The notes below the pieces were generated by a model. The model did no database searches. It was given only the letters and a program-made list of their open reading frames with translations, and was not told the DNA's origin. Below, in pieces: positions 53,809-61,729 of a stretch of DNA of 64,000 bases. Origin of the DNA: JALORV01 sp963724365 (lineage in GTDB: Bacteria; Pseudomonadota; Gammaproteobacteria; Burkholderiales; Burkholderiaceae_F); assembly GCA_963724365.1 (NCBI GenBank), contig CAVRUR010000011.1, forward strand, positions 124,001 through 188,000, written 5' to 3'. Position 1 is the first letter of the stretch; every line of letters begins with the position of its first letter. Both the position numbers and the translations under genes were made by a program.

Positions 53809-54078
53809 TCAATCCAGCTCGCCAAAGCCGGAGGCGATCAACTCGCCGATAGCCTCGACCGCCTGCGCCTCATCCGGCCCGTCGGCCTCGACCGTGAGCA
53901 CGCTGCCTTGCCCGGCAGCCAGCATCATCACGCCCATGATTGACTTGGCATTCACCCGTCGCTCGCTCTTGGAGATCCAGACTTCGGCAAAGTAGCGACT
54001 GGCCACCTGGGTGATTTGCGCCGAGGGACGCGCATGCAGACCGAGCTTATTGCTGATTTTGAAGTCTCTGGTGATCAT
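53809..54078 (-). CDS. ptsH: Phosphocarrier protein HPr
   Basis: 89-residue phosphocarrier. His15 in GLHARPSAQ accepts phosphate from EI; the regulatory-site region is NAKSIMGVMMLAAGQG (Ser near 46). Overlaps the upstream EIIA gene by 32 bases in another frame, so the genes are coupled. Confidence 0.96.
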   Translation of the reverse strand: MITRDFKISNKLGLHARPSAQITQVASRYFAEVWISKSERRVNAKSIMGVMMLAAGQGSVLTVEADGPDEAQAVEAIGELIASGFGELD

Positions 54079-54511
54079 TGCCCTGCGGGTTGTACCCCTG
54101 GTTCTGTACCGGCGTCGTCGCGACCTGCATCATCCCCTGTTGACCTCCCACGAGCGCCTTCTCGGCAACCTCGGCAAGCGAGCCGCCGCGGTAGCAGACC
54201 GCGCGCAGCAGCATCGGCAGGTTGACGCCAGCGAGCACGGTGACGCGTCCCGGATCGTTCAGGCCCGCCGCCAGATTGCCAGGCGTGGCACCGAACGCAT
54301 CGGTCAGCACTAGTACACCGGAACCGGTATTCACCTCGGTAACCAGTTGCGCCGCACGCGCCGCAAGGGCATCGATCGCGGCACCGGGCTCGACATCGAG
54401 CGCGCGGAGGTTGGCCTTCGCCATGTCAGGCTCGCAGGTGTAGACATGTTCAACGCAGTGCTCCAGCGCACTGGCGAGCGGGGCATGGGCAATGATGACG
54501 ATGCCGGTCAT
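54047..54511 (-). CDS. PTS EIIA domain protein, mannose/ManX type
   Basis: 154-residue single-domain EIIA. It begins MTGIVIIAHAPLASALEH with phospho-acceptor His9. Later segments are VLVLTDAFGATPGNLAAGL and AGVNLPMLLRAVCYRG, typical of the mannose family. Encoded with HPr and EI but without a permease, as common in betaproteobacteria where the chain regulates metabolism or storage-polymer formation. The last ~15 residues (QNQGYNPQGNDHQRLQ) extend over ptsH. Confidence 0.93.
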   Translation of the reverse strand: MTGIVIIAHAPLASALEHCVEHVYTCEPDMAKANLRALDVEPGAAIDALAARAAQLVTEVNTGSGVLVLTDAFGATPGNLAAGLNDPGRVTVLAGVNLPMLLRAVCYRGGSLAEVAEKALVGGQQGMMQVATTPVQNQGYNPQGNDHQRLQNQQ

Positions 54512-54529
54512 AAAGATTCGCGCTCGGTG

Positions 54530-54591
54530 TACGCGACGCTGCGCGTCGCACGTGCACCTCGCGCGCCTGAAGTGGCGCGCGCCCTTCGGGC
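54530..54591. repeat. Hairpin cluster upstream of EIIA (gshB-EIIA gap)
   Basis: GCGACGC, TGC triloop, GCGTCGC (54533-54549) is the same hairpin as at 30314-30330 except that the sixth base pair is G-C here and C-G there; flanks TAC and ACGTG are shared. Next is an 8-bp stem at 54560-54581 (CGCGCGCC / GGCGCGCG) and a GCCC/GGGC triloop hairpin at 54581-54591. The cluster lies in the 118-base gap between gshB and the EIIA gene on the minus strand, without a T-tract. Confidence 0.65.
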
Positions 54592-54629
54592 GGCCGGGCG
54601 TGCGCGCGCATAACAAAAACAGGTATTCA

Positions 54630-55588
54630 TTATGGCGATCCCCTCTCCAGCGCATCGATGAACAGGGCCGCGACATCGCAGCCTGTCTGCTGTGCGATTT
54701 CGACAAAGCAGGTCGGGCTGGTGACGTTGATCTCGGTGAGGAAATCGCCGATGACGTCCAGCCCGAGCAGACGCAGGCCGCGCGGCAGGAGCGCCTGGCC
54801 GACGACCCGGGCGATCTCGCGGTCGCGTGCGCTGAGTGGTTGCGCGCGTCCGATGCCGCCCGCAGCCAGGTTGCCGCGCGTTTCTCCCGCTTTCGGGATG
54901 CGCGCCAGGCAGTAGGGCACCGGCTCGCCGTCGATGACCAACACGCGCTTGTCACCGTCGCGGATCGCAGGAATGAACTTTTGCGCCATCGCCGTGCGTG
55001 CGCCGCGTGCGGTGACCGTCTCGAGGATCGAACCCGCATTCGGGTCGCCCGGCTGCAGCCGGAACACGCCGGTGCCGCCCATGCCATCCAGCGGCTTGAC
55101 GATGATGTCGCCATGATCGGCCCAGAACACCCGGATGCGCTCGGCTTCCCGGGTCACCAGGGTCGGCACGGTGAACTGCGGGAACTCGAGCACGGCGAGC
55201 TTCTCGTTGTGATCGCGCAGTGCCTGCGCCTCGTTGACGACGCGCGCGCTCCGAGCGCCGCCGCGCGTGAAAGCAGCAGCGTGGCGTTGAGGAATTCGAC
55301 ATCGAACGGCGGGTCCTTGCGCATCAGCACCGCATCGAACGACGCAAGATCGCGCTCTTCGGCACCCTGCGCACCCTGCTCCTCGTACCAGGCGTGATCG
55401 TCATTCGTGAGGTGCAGTCGATGGACGCGCGCCGTCACTGCCGACTCCGTTGCAGCGAGTTCGTCCGGCGTGCACGCATACACCGCGTGGCCGCGGCTCC
55501 CTGCCTCGCGCATCATCGCGACGCTCGAGTCCTTGTAGGCCTTGAGCTGGTCGAGCGGGTCGACGATGAACAGCAGCGCGAGCGCCAT
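54630..55588 (-). pseudogene. gshB: Glutathione synthetase, interrupted by a frameshift in a GC run
   Basis: ATP-grasp ligase joining gamma-glutamylcysteine and glycine. The first frame (ATG 55588) gives LLFIVDPLDQLKAYKDSSVAMMREA, VYACTPDEL and LMRKDPPFDVEFLNATLLLSRAAALGAR. The second frame gives VVNEAQALRDHNEKL, VTREAERIRVFW, IIVKPLDGMGGTGVF, FIPAIRDGDKRVLVIDGEPVPYCLARIP, RGNLAAGG, GLDVIGDFLTEINVTSPTC. They join inside GCGCGCGCG near 55240-55248: one missing base or one extra GC. Corrected length about 318 residues, as in E. coli. Because everything else is intact, a sequence error in a GC dinucleotide run is quite possible. Confidence 0.9.
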
Positions 55589-55607
55589 GCGATCCGATCC
55601 GGGGCGA

Positions 55608-56942
55608 TCAGCCTGCGACTGCCGCCGCGACCGGCGCTGACGCCTGTTCGACGCGGTGCGCGGTGCGTTCGAGTTCGACCGAGGCGGCAAGCAGCGCCAG
55701 CCGCGCAACCACCCCGTAGGCATAGAAGCGATTGGATGCGCTTTCCCCGGCCGCGCTGCTGCAGTCGGGCAGGTTGCAACTGCCGGCAAACGCGAGCGGC
55801 ACGAAGTGCATGCCGGGTGCGTTCAGGTTCTCGTCGCGCCCGCGCTCCGTGTGCACGCGGTAAAAGCCGCCAACGACATAGCGATCGATCATGTAGACCA
55901 CCGGCTCGGCCACCGCGTTGTCGACCCGTTCGTTGGTCGGCACGCCCTCCTGGATGATGACCTCGGTGACCTCGAGTCCCTCCTTCACCACCGACATCTT
56001 GTTGCGCTGCTTGCGGTTCAGTCCCCGCACCTCGGAAGCGTCCTTGACCGTCATCACGCCCATGCCATAGGTGCCGGCGTCGGCCTTGACCACGACGTAC
56101 GGCGTGTCGTCGATGCCGTGCTCGCGATACTTCTCGCGCATCTTGCCGAGCACGAAGTCGATATTGCTGGCCAGGCACTCCTCGCCGGCGCGTTCGTGGA
56201 AGTTGACCTCGCCACAGCGCCCGAAGGCCGGGTTGATCAGCCACGGGTCGATGTCGATCAGTTGCGCGAACTCGGCCGCGACCACGTCATAGGCGGCGAA
56301 GTGATTCGACTTGCGCCGGATCGCCCAGCCGGCCTGCAGTGGCGGCACCAGGACCTGATCCTCGAGACCTCGCAGGATCGGCGGAATGCCGGCCGACAGA
56401 TCGTTGTTGAGGACGACCGCACAGGGCGTGAAGCCCGCGACGCCGATCTTGTCGCCATGGCGCACCAGCGGCTCGACAAGCAGCACATCACCGCTCGGCA
56501 GTTCGATGCGGCTGGGCTCCTTGACCTCGTCGGAGAGCGTGCCGATGCGCACCTCCAAACCGGTCTGCCGCAGAATGCGCTGCAGGCGCGCAACGTTGGC
56601 GAGGTAGAACAGATTGCGCGTGTGACGCTCCGGCACCAGCACGAGGTGGCGCGCATCCGGACACAGGTGCTCGATTGCCGATTGGGCGGCCTGCACCGCG
56701 CACGGGAGCATTTCTTCCGAAAGGTTGTTGAAGCCGCCCGGGAACAGGTTCATGTCGACCGGCGCCAGCTTATAGCCGGCATTGCGCAGGTCGACCGAGC
56801 CGTAGAAAGGCGGCGTGTGGTCCTGCCACTGCAGACGGAACCAGCGCTCGATCGCCGGCATCTCGTCGACGATCTTCTGCTCGAGCGCCAGAAGGGGGCC
56901 CGTGTTGGCCGTGGCCAGCCGGGGAATTGCAGGGTTCGACAC
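55608..56942 (-). CDS. gshA: Glutamate-cysteine ligase (proteobacterial GshA type)
   Basis: First enzyme of glutathione synthesis, 444 residues. It belongs to the betaproteobacterial/cyanobacterial-type GshA family, not the E. coli form. Characteristic parts: PPFYGSVDLRNAGYKLAPVDMNLFPGGFNNLS in pieces, VPERHTRNLFYL, RKSNHFAAYD, VNFHERAGEECLASN, YVVVKADAGTYGMGVMTV and GGFYRVHTERGRDENLNAPG. gshB follows 19 bases later, so gshA-gshB-EIIA-ptsH-ptsI run in one direction. The 299-base gap to amtB holds the terminator-like hairpins listed separately. Confidence 0.94.
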   Translation of the reverse strand: MSNPAIPRLATANTGPLLALEQKIVDEMPAIERWFRLQWQDHTPPFYGSVDLRNAGYKLAPVDMNLFPGGFNNLSEEMLPCAVQAAQSAIEHLCPDARHLVLVPERHTRNLFYLANVARLQRILRQTGLEVRIGTLSDEVKEPSRIELPSGDVLLVEPLVRHGDKIGVAGFTPCAVVLNNDLSAGIPPILRGLEDQVLVPPLQAGWAIRRKSNHFAAYDVVAAEFAQLIDIDPWLINPAFGRCGEVNFHERAGEECLASNIDFVLGKMREKYREHGIDDTPYVVVKADAGTYGMGVMTVKDASEVRGLNRKQRNKMSVVKEGLEVTEVIIQEGVPTNERVDNAVAEPVVYMIDRYVVGGFYRVHTERGRDENLNAPGMHFVPLAFAGSCNLPDCSSAAGESASNRFYAYGVVARLALLAASVELERTAHRVEQASAPVAAAVAG

Positions 56943-57082
56943 GACGGGCTCGCTTCTGCGCGGGCCATCCAGAGTCGATCGACCGCGCCAGGTCGTTGGG
57001 ATCGGCAGTTTAGCGCCGGCCCACCGAGTTGATCTCCGAGTCGCGTTCCGGGTTATCCGCCATGCCAGGAGTCGAGATCAGT

Positions 57083-57110
57083 AAAAAAGGCGGGCACCCT
57101 GGGGTGCCCG
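57083..57110 (-). terminator. Intrinsic terminator for amtB transcript
   Basis: On the minus strand CGGGCACC, loop CCAG, GGTGCCCG, CC then TTTTTT (57088-57083). About 130 bases beyond the amtB stop. Confidence 0.8.
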
Positions 57111-57208
57111 TGAAAGATCGCCACGAGTGGGCTGCGGGACAGCCCGGCGAGCTAGGGAGACACAACCTGCACTTGCCGTCGCACCACGTCCGGTTTGGCA
57201 CCACGGCG

Positions 57209-57230
57209 GCCCGGGAGTCGCCTCCCGGGC
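57209..57230. terminator. Stable hairpin immediately downstream of amtB
   Basis: GCCCGGGAG, TCGC, CTCCCGGGC: perfect 9-bp stem 12 bases after the amtB stop. No T-tract, so more likely a 3'-end stabiliser or processing site ahead of the true terminator. Confidence 0.5.
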
Positions 57231-57241
57231 CTGTTCGTTGA

Positions 57242-58828
57242 TTACATCTTGTAGGCGGATTCGCCGTGATACGTCGTATCGAGGCCTTCGCGCTCCTCTT
57301 CCGGCGTCACACGCAGTCCGGTGATCATCTTGACGACATACAGCGCCACCAGCGAGACCACGGCCGAAAGTATGACTGCGGTCAGCACCGCCTGGAACTG
57401 GATCCAGAGCTGCGCGCCGATGCCCGGGAAGTCGGACGGATCACCGCACTTGTTGGTGATGTAGTTGCAGATTCCGGCACCGCCAAGTGACGGCGCAGCG
57501 AACACGCCGGTCAGCAACGCACCGACGATGCCGCCGACGCCGTGCACGCCGAACACGTCGAGTGCATCGTCCGCACCGAGCATCTTCTTCAGTCCGGTCA
57601 CGCCCCAGAAGCAGAGCAGGCCGGCCGCGATACCGATGACCAGTGCGCCGATCACTCCGACGAAGCCGCAGGCGGGCGTGATCGCCACCAGGCCGGCCAC
57701 GGCACCCGACGCCGCACCCAGCATCGACGGCTTGCCCTTCACCATCCACTCCGCGAACATCCACGCGAGCACTGCGACGGCCGTGGCCAGCAGCGTGTTG
57801 AGGAACGCGAAGGCCGCGACGCCATTGGCTTCGAGGTTGGAGCCGGCATTGAAGCCGAACCAGCCCACCCACAGCAGTGCGGCGCCGACCATCGTCAGCG
57901 TCAGGCTGTGCGGCGCCATCGACTCCTTGCCGTAGCCGATGCGCTTGCCGAGCACGTAGGCCGCCATCAGGCCGGCGACACCGGCGTTGATGTGCACCAC
58001 CGTGCCACCGGCGAAGTCGAGCGCACCCTTGGCCCACAACCAGCCGGCATTCGCCGTTACGGCGTCGAGCGTGGCCTGGTCCTTGATCGCGTCCGGGCCG
58101 TCCCAGTACCACACCATGTGCGCCATCGGCAGGTAGCTGAACGTGAACCAGATCACGGTGAACAGCAGCACCGCCGAAAACTTCATCCGCTCCGCATACG
58201 AGCCGACGATCAGCGCGCAGGTGATTGCCGCGAACGTGCACTGGAACGCCACGAACAGCAGTTCGGGGATGTAGACCCCCTTGCTGAAGGTCGCCGCGGC
58301 CGACTCGGCGTTCACGCCGCTCAGGAAGAGCTTCGAGAAGTTGCCGTAGAACGCGCCGGCCCCGCCGAAGGCGAGCGTGTAGCCATAGATGACCCACAGC
58401 ACCGAGATCAGCGAGAAGATCACGAAGACCTGCATCAGCACACTGAGCATGTTCTTCGAGCGCACCAGGCCGCCATAGAACAGCGCCAGCCCGGGAATGG
58501 TCATCAGGATGACCATGATCGTGGCTGCGTACATGAACGACGTGTCGGCCTTCTCGATCTTCGGTGCCGCTGCTGCTTCTTCCTTCTTTTCCTCGACCTT
58601 GACGGTCTCGGTGACCTTGACCGTTTCCGTCACGGTCGTGGACTTTTCCTCCATTTTGGCAGCGGGCGCCGCGGCCGGTGCGGCAGCCGGCGCGGCTTCA
58701 GCAGCCTTGCCTTCCATCTTCGGCGCCGCCCCATCGCCGTGCGCGGTGCCGCCACCCTGCGCGACCGCTCCGCCCGATGCAAGCACCATGGCTCCTGCAG
58801 TGAGGAGCATGACCAGAATTTTCTTCAT
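57242..58828 (-). CDS. amtB: Ammonium transporter AmtB with signal peptide and charged N-terminal extension
   Basis: Trimeric ammonium channel, 528 residues. A signal peptide (residues 1-23, to AVAQ) is followed by an unusual 70-residue Ala/Pro/Glu/Lys/Thr-rich segment (about 25-95, with VTETVKV repeated twice), then eleven helices. The twin pore histidines appear in VHINAGVAGL and FGVHGVGGI; also SKNMLSVLMQVF, FAAITCALIVGSYAERM, LLWVGWFGFNAGS and ACGFVGVIGAL. The GGGGAAG site precedes the ATG. glnK lies 15 bases upstream, so GlnK probably gates this channel. Confidence 0.96.
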   Translation of the reverse strand: MKKILVMLLTAGAMVLASGGAVAQGGGTAHGDGAAPKMEGKAAEAAPAAAPAAAPAAKMEEKSTTVTETVKVTETVKVEEKKEEAAAAPKIEKADTSFMYAATIMVILMTIPGLALFYGGLVRSKNMLSVLMQVFVIFSLISVLWVIYGYTLAFGGAGAFYGNFSKLFLSGVNAESAAATFSKGVYIPELLFVAFQCTFAAITCALIVGSYAERMKFSAVLLFTVIWFTFSYLPMAHMVWYWDGPDAIKDQATLDAVTANAGWLWAKGALDFAGGTVVHINAGVAGLMAAYVLGKRIGYGKESMAPHSLTLTMVGAALLWVGWFGFNAGSNLEANGVAAFAFLNTLLATAVAVLAWMFAEWMVKGKPSMLGAASGAVAGLVAITPACGFVGVIGALVIGIAAGLLCFWGVTGLKKMLGADDALDVFGVHGVGGIVGALLTGVFAAPSLGGAGICNYITNKCGDPSDFPGIGAQLWIQFQAVLTAVILSAVVSLVALYVVKMITGLRVTPEEEREGLDTTYHGESAYKM

Positions 58829-58843
58829 TGCTTCCCCACGAAG

Positions 58844-59182
58844 TTAGAGAGCATCTTTACCGGTTTCACCGGTGCGGATGCGGACGACCTGCTCGAGGTC
58901 ATAGACGAAGATCTTGCCGTCGCCGATCTTGCCGGTGCGTGCCGAGCCTTCGATGGCCTCGATCGCGCGCTCGACGATGTCGTCAGCCACGGCGGCTTCG
59001 ATCTTCACTTTGGGCAGGAAGTCGACCACGTATTCGGCGCCGCGATACAGCTCCGTGTGGCCCTTTTGCCGTCCGAAACCCTTGACCTCGGTGACCGTGA
59101 TGCCCTGAACGCCAACGCCGCTCAGGGCCTCACGCACCTCGTCAAGCTTGAACGGCTTGATGATGGCGGAGATAAGTTTCAT
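58844..59182 (-). CDS. glnK: Nitrogen regulatory protein P-II (GlnK type)
   Basis: 112-residue PII signal protein. MKLISAIIKPFKLDEVREAL, GFGRQKGHTELYRGAEY with uridylylation site Tyr51 in the T-loop, and the B- and C-loop signatures ARTGKIGDGKIFVYDLEQVVRIRTGE. It senses 2-oxoglutarate and ATP/ADP and blocks AmtB. Encoded between the porin and amtB genes. Confidence 0.97.
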   Translation of the reverse strand: MKLISAIIKPFKLDEVREALSGVGVQGITVTEVKGFGRQKGHTELYRGAEYVVDFLPKVKIEAAVADDIVERAIEAIEGSARTGKIGDGKIFVYDLEQVVRIRTGETGKDAL

Positions 59183-59215
59183 GAATTCGGTTCCCGTTCG
59201 TTGATCCGTGATGCG

Positions 59216-60004
59216 TCAGAACGTCTTGCCGACCGTGGCGACGAAGGAGTTCTTGCCGGCCCCGCGCGACGGGACTTCCGCCGTCGTGAAGAAGTCCTTC
59301 TCGCTGGTGCCGACCCAGAAGGCGCCGAGAATCCAGCCCGATCCCATGATGTCCCATGTGCCTCCGAGCTTGAAGTCCCACACGTTGTCCTTGTTGAGCG
59401 CGGTATTGATGTTTTCGTAGTTCTTCACGAACTGCCAGCCGGCATGCGCGACGATGGCGAACCCGTCCGCCAGCGGGAAGGTTGCGGAGATGTCGACGTA
59501 CTGCGAGCCCTCGGTGTTGTAGCCCGGGGCCTTCACGCCGAAGAAGTCGGTGAACGCGTAGTAATACTTCACCGATGCCGGGCCCCACGAGCCGCCGATG
59601 TACGCCTCGAAGTTCTTCGCTTCGAAGTCCGGGTTGTATTCGCCGGTGCCCGGGTAGTAGTAATAGATGGCGCCGACATCGAGGCCGAATCCGCCATCGA
59701 ACGTTTTCTTCCAGCCGCCGTAGAAGTCCATCTCGATCGGCGCGCCGTTGTACAGCGTCGACGAAATGTTTGAATTCCAGTTGCCAAGGTAGAAACCCGA
59801 CGAGTGCGAATAGTCGATGCCACCCTGGATCGCCGGCTGATAGTCGGTCTGGGAAAAACCACGGAACCGGTAGTCGCTGGCGATGGTGAGGTTGCCGCTG
59901 AACGTGTGGTCCGGCGTTGCTGCCGGAGCTGCCGTCTGGGCCACCGCCAGCAGTGGAGAAGAACAGGCAGCGGCAACGGCAGCTGCGACGAGTGCTTTCT
60001 TCAT
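59216..60004 (-). CDS. TorF-family (Gcw_chp) putative outer-membrane porin
   Basis: 262-residue beta-barrel with a signal peptide (MKKALVAAAVAAACSSPLLAVAQ). Opening of the mature protein: FSGNLTIASDYRFRGFSQTDYQPAIQGGIDYSH, the hallmark of the family. It then shows alternating aromatic beta-strands to the C-terminal F. It precedes glnK-amtB, a known betaproteobacterial arrangement, suggesting ammonium uptake across the outer membrane. The sigma-54 promoter upstream supports nitrogen control. Confidence 0.93.
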   Translation of the reverse strand: MKKALVAAAVAAACSSPLLAVAQTAAPAATPDHTFSGNLTIASDYRFRGFSQTDYQPAIQGGIDYSHSSGFYLGNWNSNISSTLYNGAPIEMDFYGGWKKTFDGGFGLDVGAIYYYYPGTGEYNPDFEAKNFEAYIGGSWGPASVKYYYAFTDFFGVKAPGYNTEGSQYVDISATFPLADGFAIVAHAGWQFVKNYENINTALNKDNVWDFKLGGTWDIMGSGWILGAFWVGTSEKDFFTTAEVPSRGAGKNSFVATVGKTF

Positions 60005-60057
60005 GAAGGACTTCCTTTCGAGGGATCAAAGGTGGAGCAAGGCTCGGGCATGCTTAC

Positions 60058-60072
60058 GCAACATGTGTGCCA
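60058..60072 (-). promoter_or_regulatory. Sigma-54 (RpoN) promoter for porin-glnK-amtB
   Basis: On the minus strand TGGCAC, ACATG, TTGC: exact -24/-12 consensus with the invariant GG and GC ten bases apart. It lies about 54 bases before the porin ATG, giving a leader near 43 bases. In this context NtrC is the expected activator, but no clear NtrC site was found upstream in the remaining 200 bases. Confidence 0.9.
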
Positions 60073-60269
60073 ATTGCTGCGCCGCCCAAAACGCCTCGAA
60101 CTGGTGCGAAACCGATGGCACCCGTCCGTTCGTGCGTCATTCGAGTGCGCGGACGACCCGATTTCGGTCGCGCCATGGGACACGCCCCGGCCTGTGGCCT
60201 GGCGAATGTCCCCGGTGAGGTGCGCTGCTAGACTGGTTTCGACCCGTTTCGTGGTCGCAGCCGTACCTT

Positions 60270-60506
60270 ATGGACAAGATTTCATTTCTCGATGACCTGC
60301 AGTCGCGCGTCAGCTCGCTGATCCGGCAAACGCCGGCGGCCGACCTGCAGAAAAACCTCAAGGCGCTGCTGACGCAGCAGTTCGCGCGTCTCGAACTGGT
60401 GACGCGCGAGGAGTTCGATACCCAGTCCAAGGTGCTGGCGCGGGCGCGCGTCAAGCTCGACGAGCTCGAACGCCGCCTGGCCGAACTAGAACAGCGGCAG
60501 ACCTGA
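60270..60506 (+). CDS. ubiK: Ubiquinone biosynthesis accessory factor UbiK
   Basis: 78-residue coiled-coil protein (BMFP/YqiC family) that assists the Ubi complex in aerobic ubiquinone synthesis. MDKISFLDDLQSRVSSLIRQTPAADLQKNLKALL and RLELVTREEFDTQSKVLARARVKLDELERRLAELE in pieces match the family end to end. Divergent from the porin operon and convergent with the nuclease-like gene; comM lies beyond, as in many relatives. Confidence 0.94.
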   Translation: MDKISFLDDLQSRVSSLIRQTPAADLQKNLKALLTQQFARLELVTREEFDTQSKVLARARVKLDELERRLAELEQRQT

Positions 60507-60573
60507 GGGAAGTCGCCGCGGAGCTGCGCGACGGTGGATGAGCCTGCCGGACGGCAGGACCCGGGAAGTGAAT

Positions 60574-61476
60574 CTAGGCCGCGGACGCTTCGGGCGAAGC
60601 GCGCTTGCGAGCGACCGCGATGATCTTCGCGGCGGTCTCGAGTTGCAGGTCGGACAGTTCCGCGTCCATCGTCGGCCGATCGATCAGGCGAACGTTGCGG
60701 CGCCTGGCAATCTCCTTGGCGCCGCGCTCGTAGCCGGCCTCGGCAATCACGGCCACGCGCAGCATGCCGATCTCGCGCGCCTGCTCGATCAGTGCCGTGA
60801 TGCGATCCACCGAGACATTGTCGTTCTGCACGACGAAGGCATAGGCGCGCGACGGATCGTCGCGGTGTCGCAGCACCAGTTCGATCGGCCACACCGCGGG
60901 TGACGCCGGCACCTGGCGGTAGCCTCGGGATTCGTACCAGGCGAGCACCAGCTCGCGCAACGGCACCGACGGCGCCATCGAATCCAGCATCGGCGTCGTC
61001 TCGCGGGCCGCAGCGCGGGATGCTGCGTTGGCGCGCTTGGGTTCGGGCGGTGTCGGGGCGCTCACGCGCGCAGGCGCGGCGCGGCGGCCGGAATCGTCGA
61101 CCATGATCTGCGAGATCAATTCCTCGATCGGATCGAGGCCGGCTGCGGCCTCTTCGGCCGGTGTCATCTTGCGCGGGGAGCCGGGGCGCTTCTGGTCATA
61201 CTCAATCGGCGGAAGATCCTTGCTGGCCTGGTCCTGTTCAGCGGCTTCGCCATGGGCCTGACGGATCAGTGCGGCATGGTCGATCTCCTCAACTGGCGCC
61301 GAAGGCGTCGCCTTGCCCGGTTTCTCTTCGGATCCCGAACGGCCGAGCATCATCGCCATGGCGGCCTGTTCGCGCTGAGCCGCCTGCACACGGATCGTTT
61401 CCGCACGCCGACGCGCCCACAGGTAGAGCCCTACCAGGACGACGAGCAGACCAATTCCGAACAGCAGTGAAGACAC
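60574..61476 (-). CDS. Membrane-anchored protein with degenerate restriction-endonuclease-like (Mrr-type) domain
   Basis: About 300 residues from a GTG at 61476. One N-terminal membrane helix (about 4-22), a charged coiled region, a long low-complexity linker (about 60-165), and a C-terminal domain resembling Mrr-type PD-(D/E)xK nucleases: LVLAWYESRGYRQV, PIELVLRHR, RAYAFVVQNDNVSV, LRVAVIAEAGYERGAKEIARRRNVRLID. The usual QxK catalytic segment reads QND and the upstream Asp reads Glu, so catalysis is doubtful. The start is uncertain because no ATG lies near the membrane helix. Divergent from comM. Confidence 0.6.
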   Translation of the reverse strand: MSSLLFGIGLLVVLVGLYLWARRRAETIRVQAAQREQAAMAMMLGRSGSEEKPGKATPSAPVEEIDHAALIRQAHGEAAEQDQASKDLPPIEYDQKRPGSPRKMTPAEEAAAGLDPIEELISQIMVDDSGRRAAPARVSAPTPPEPKRANAASRAAARETTPMLDSMAPSVPLRELVLAWYESRGYRQVPASPAVWPIELVLRHRDDPSRAYAFVVQNDNVSVDRITALIEQAREIGMLRVAVIAEAGYERGAKEIARRRNVRLIDRPTMDAELSDLQLETAAKIIAVARKRASPEASAA

Positions 61477-61729
61477 GGAAGTGCGGGCCGGCGCCGGCGC
61501 TTGTAAGCACCGGAAAGATGTCAGGGCTGCAATCGTGACACGAGTCGCCCTGCAAGCCCAACCGAATATGGGGCCAAAGGCACCATTTTTCCTGGAGGTG
61601 GCCATGCCCGCCGGCCTCCGGCCCTCGCTGCACGGCATGGATAGCGGCAAAGCGCGGTCCTATTCATCGAATTCAACTGACGGCGACATGGCACGCGCCG
61701 ATAGAATCGCCCGCGCTGGACCCCACCCC

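Noticed and set aside
55656..57032. 458-residue plus-strand frame over gshA
   Set aside because: Antisense to a complete conserved gene; no motif.
57542..59773. 743-residue open frame on the plus strand
   Set aside because: Antisense to amtB, glnK and the porin; composition rich in His, Arg and Glu typical of GC-rich shadow frames; no motif, and the minus-strand genes are certain.
60102..60123. GGTGC-N10-GCACC inverted repeat upstream of the sigma-54 promoter as an NtrC site
   Set aside because: NtrC sites have GCAC...GTGC polarity with shorter spacing; this is the reverse polarity.
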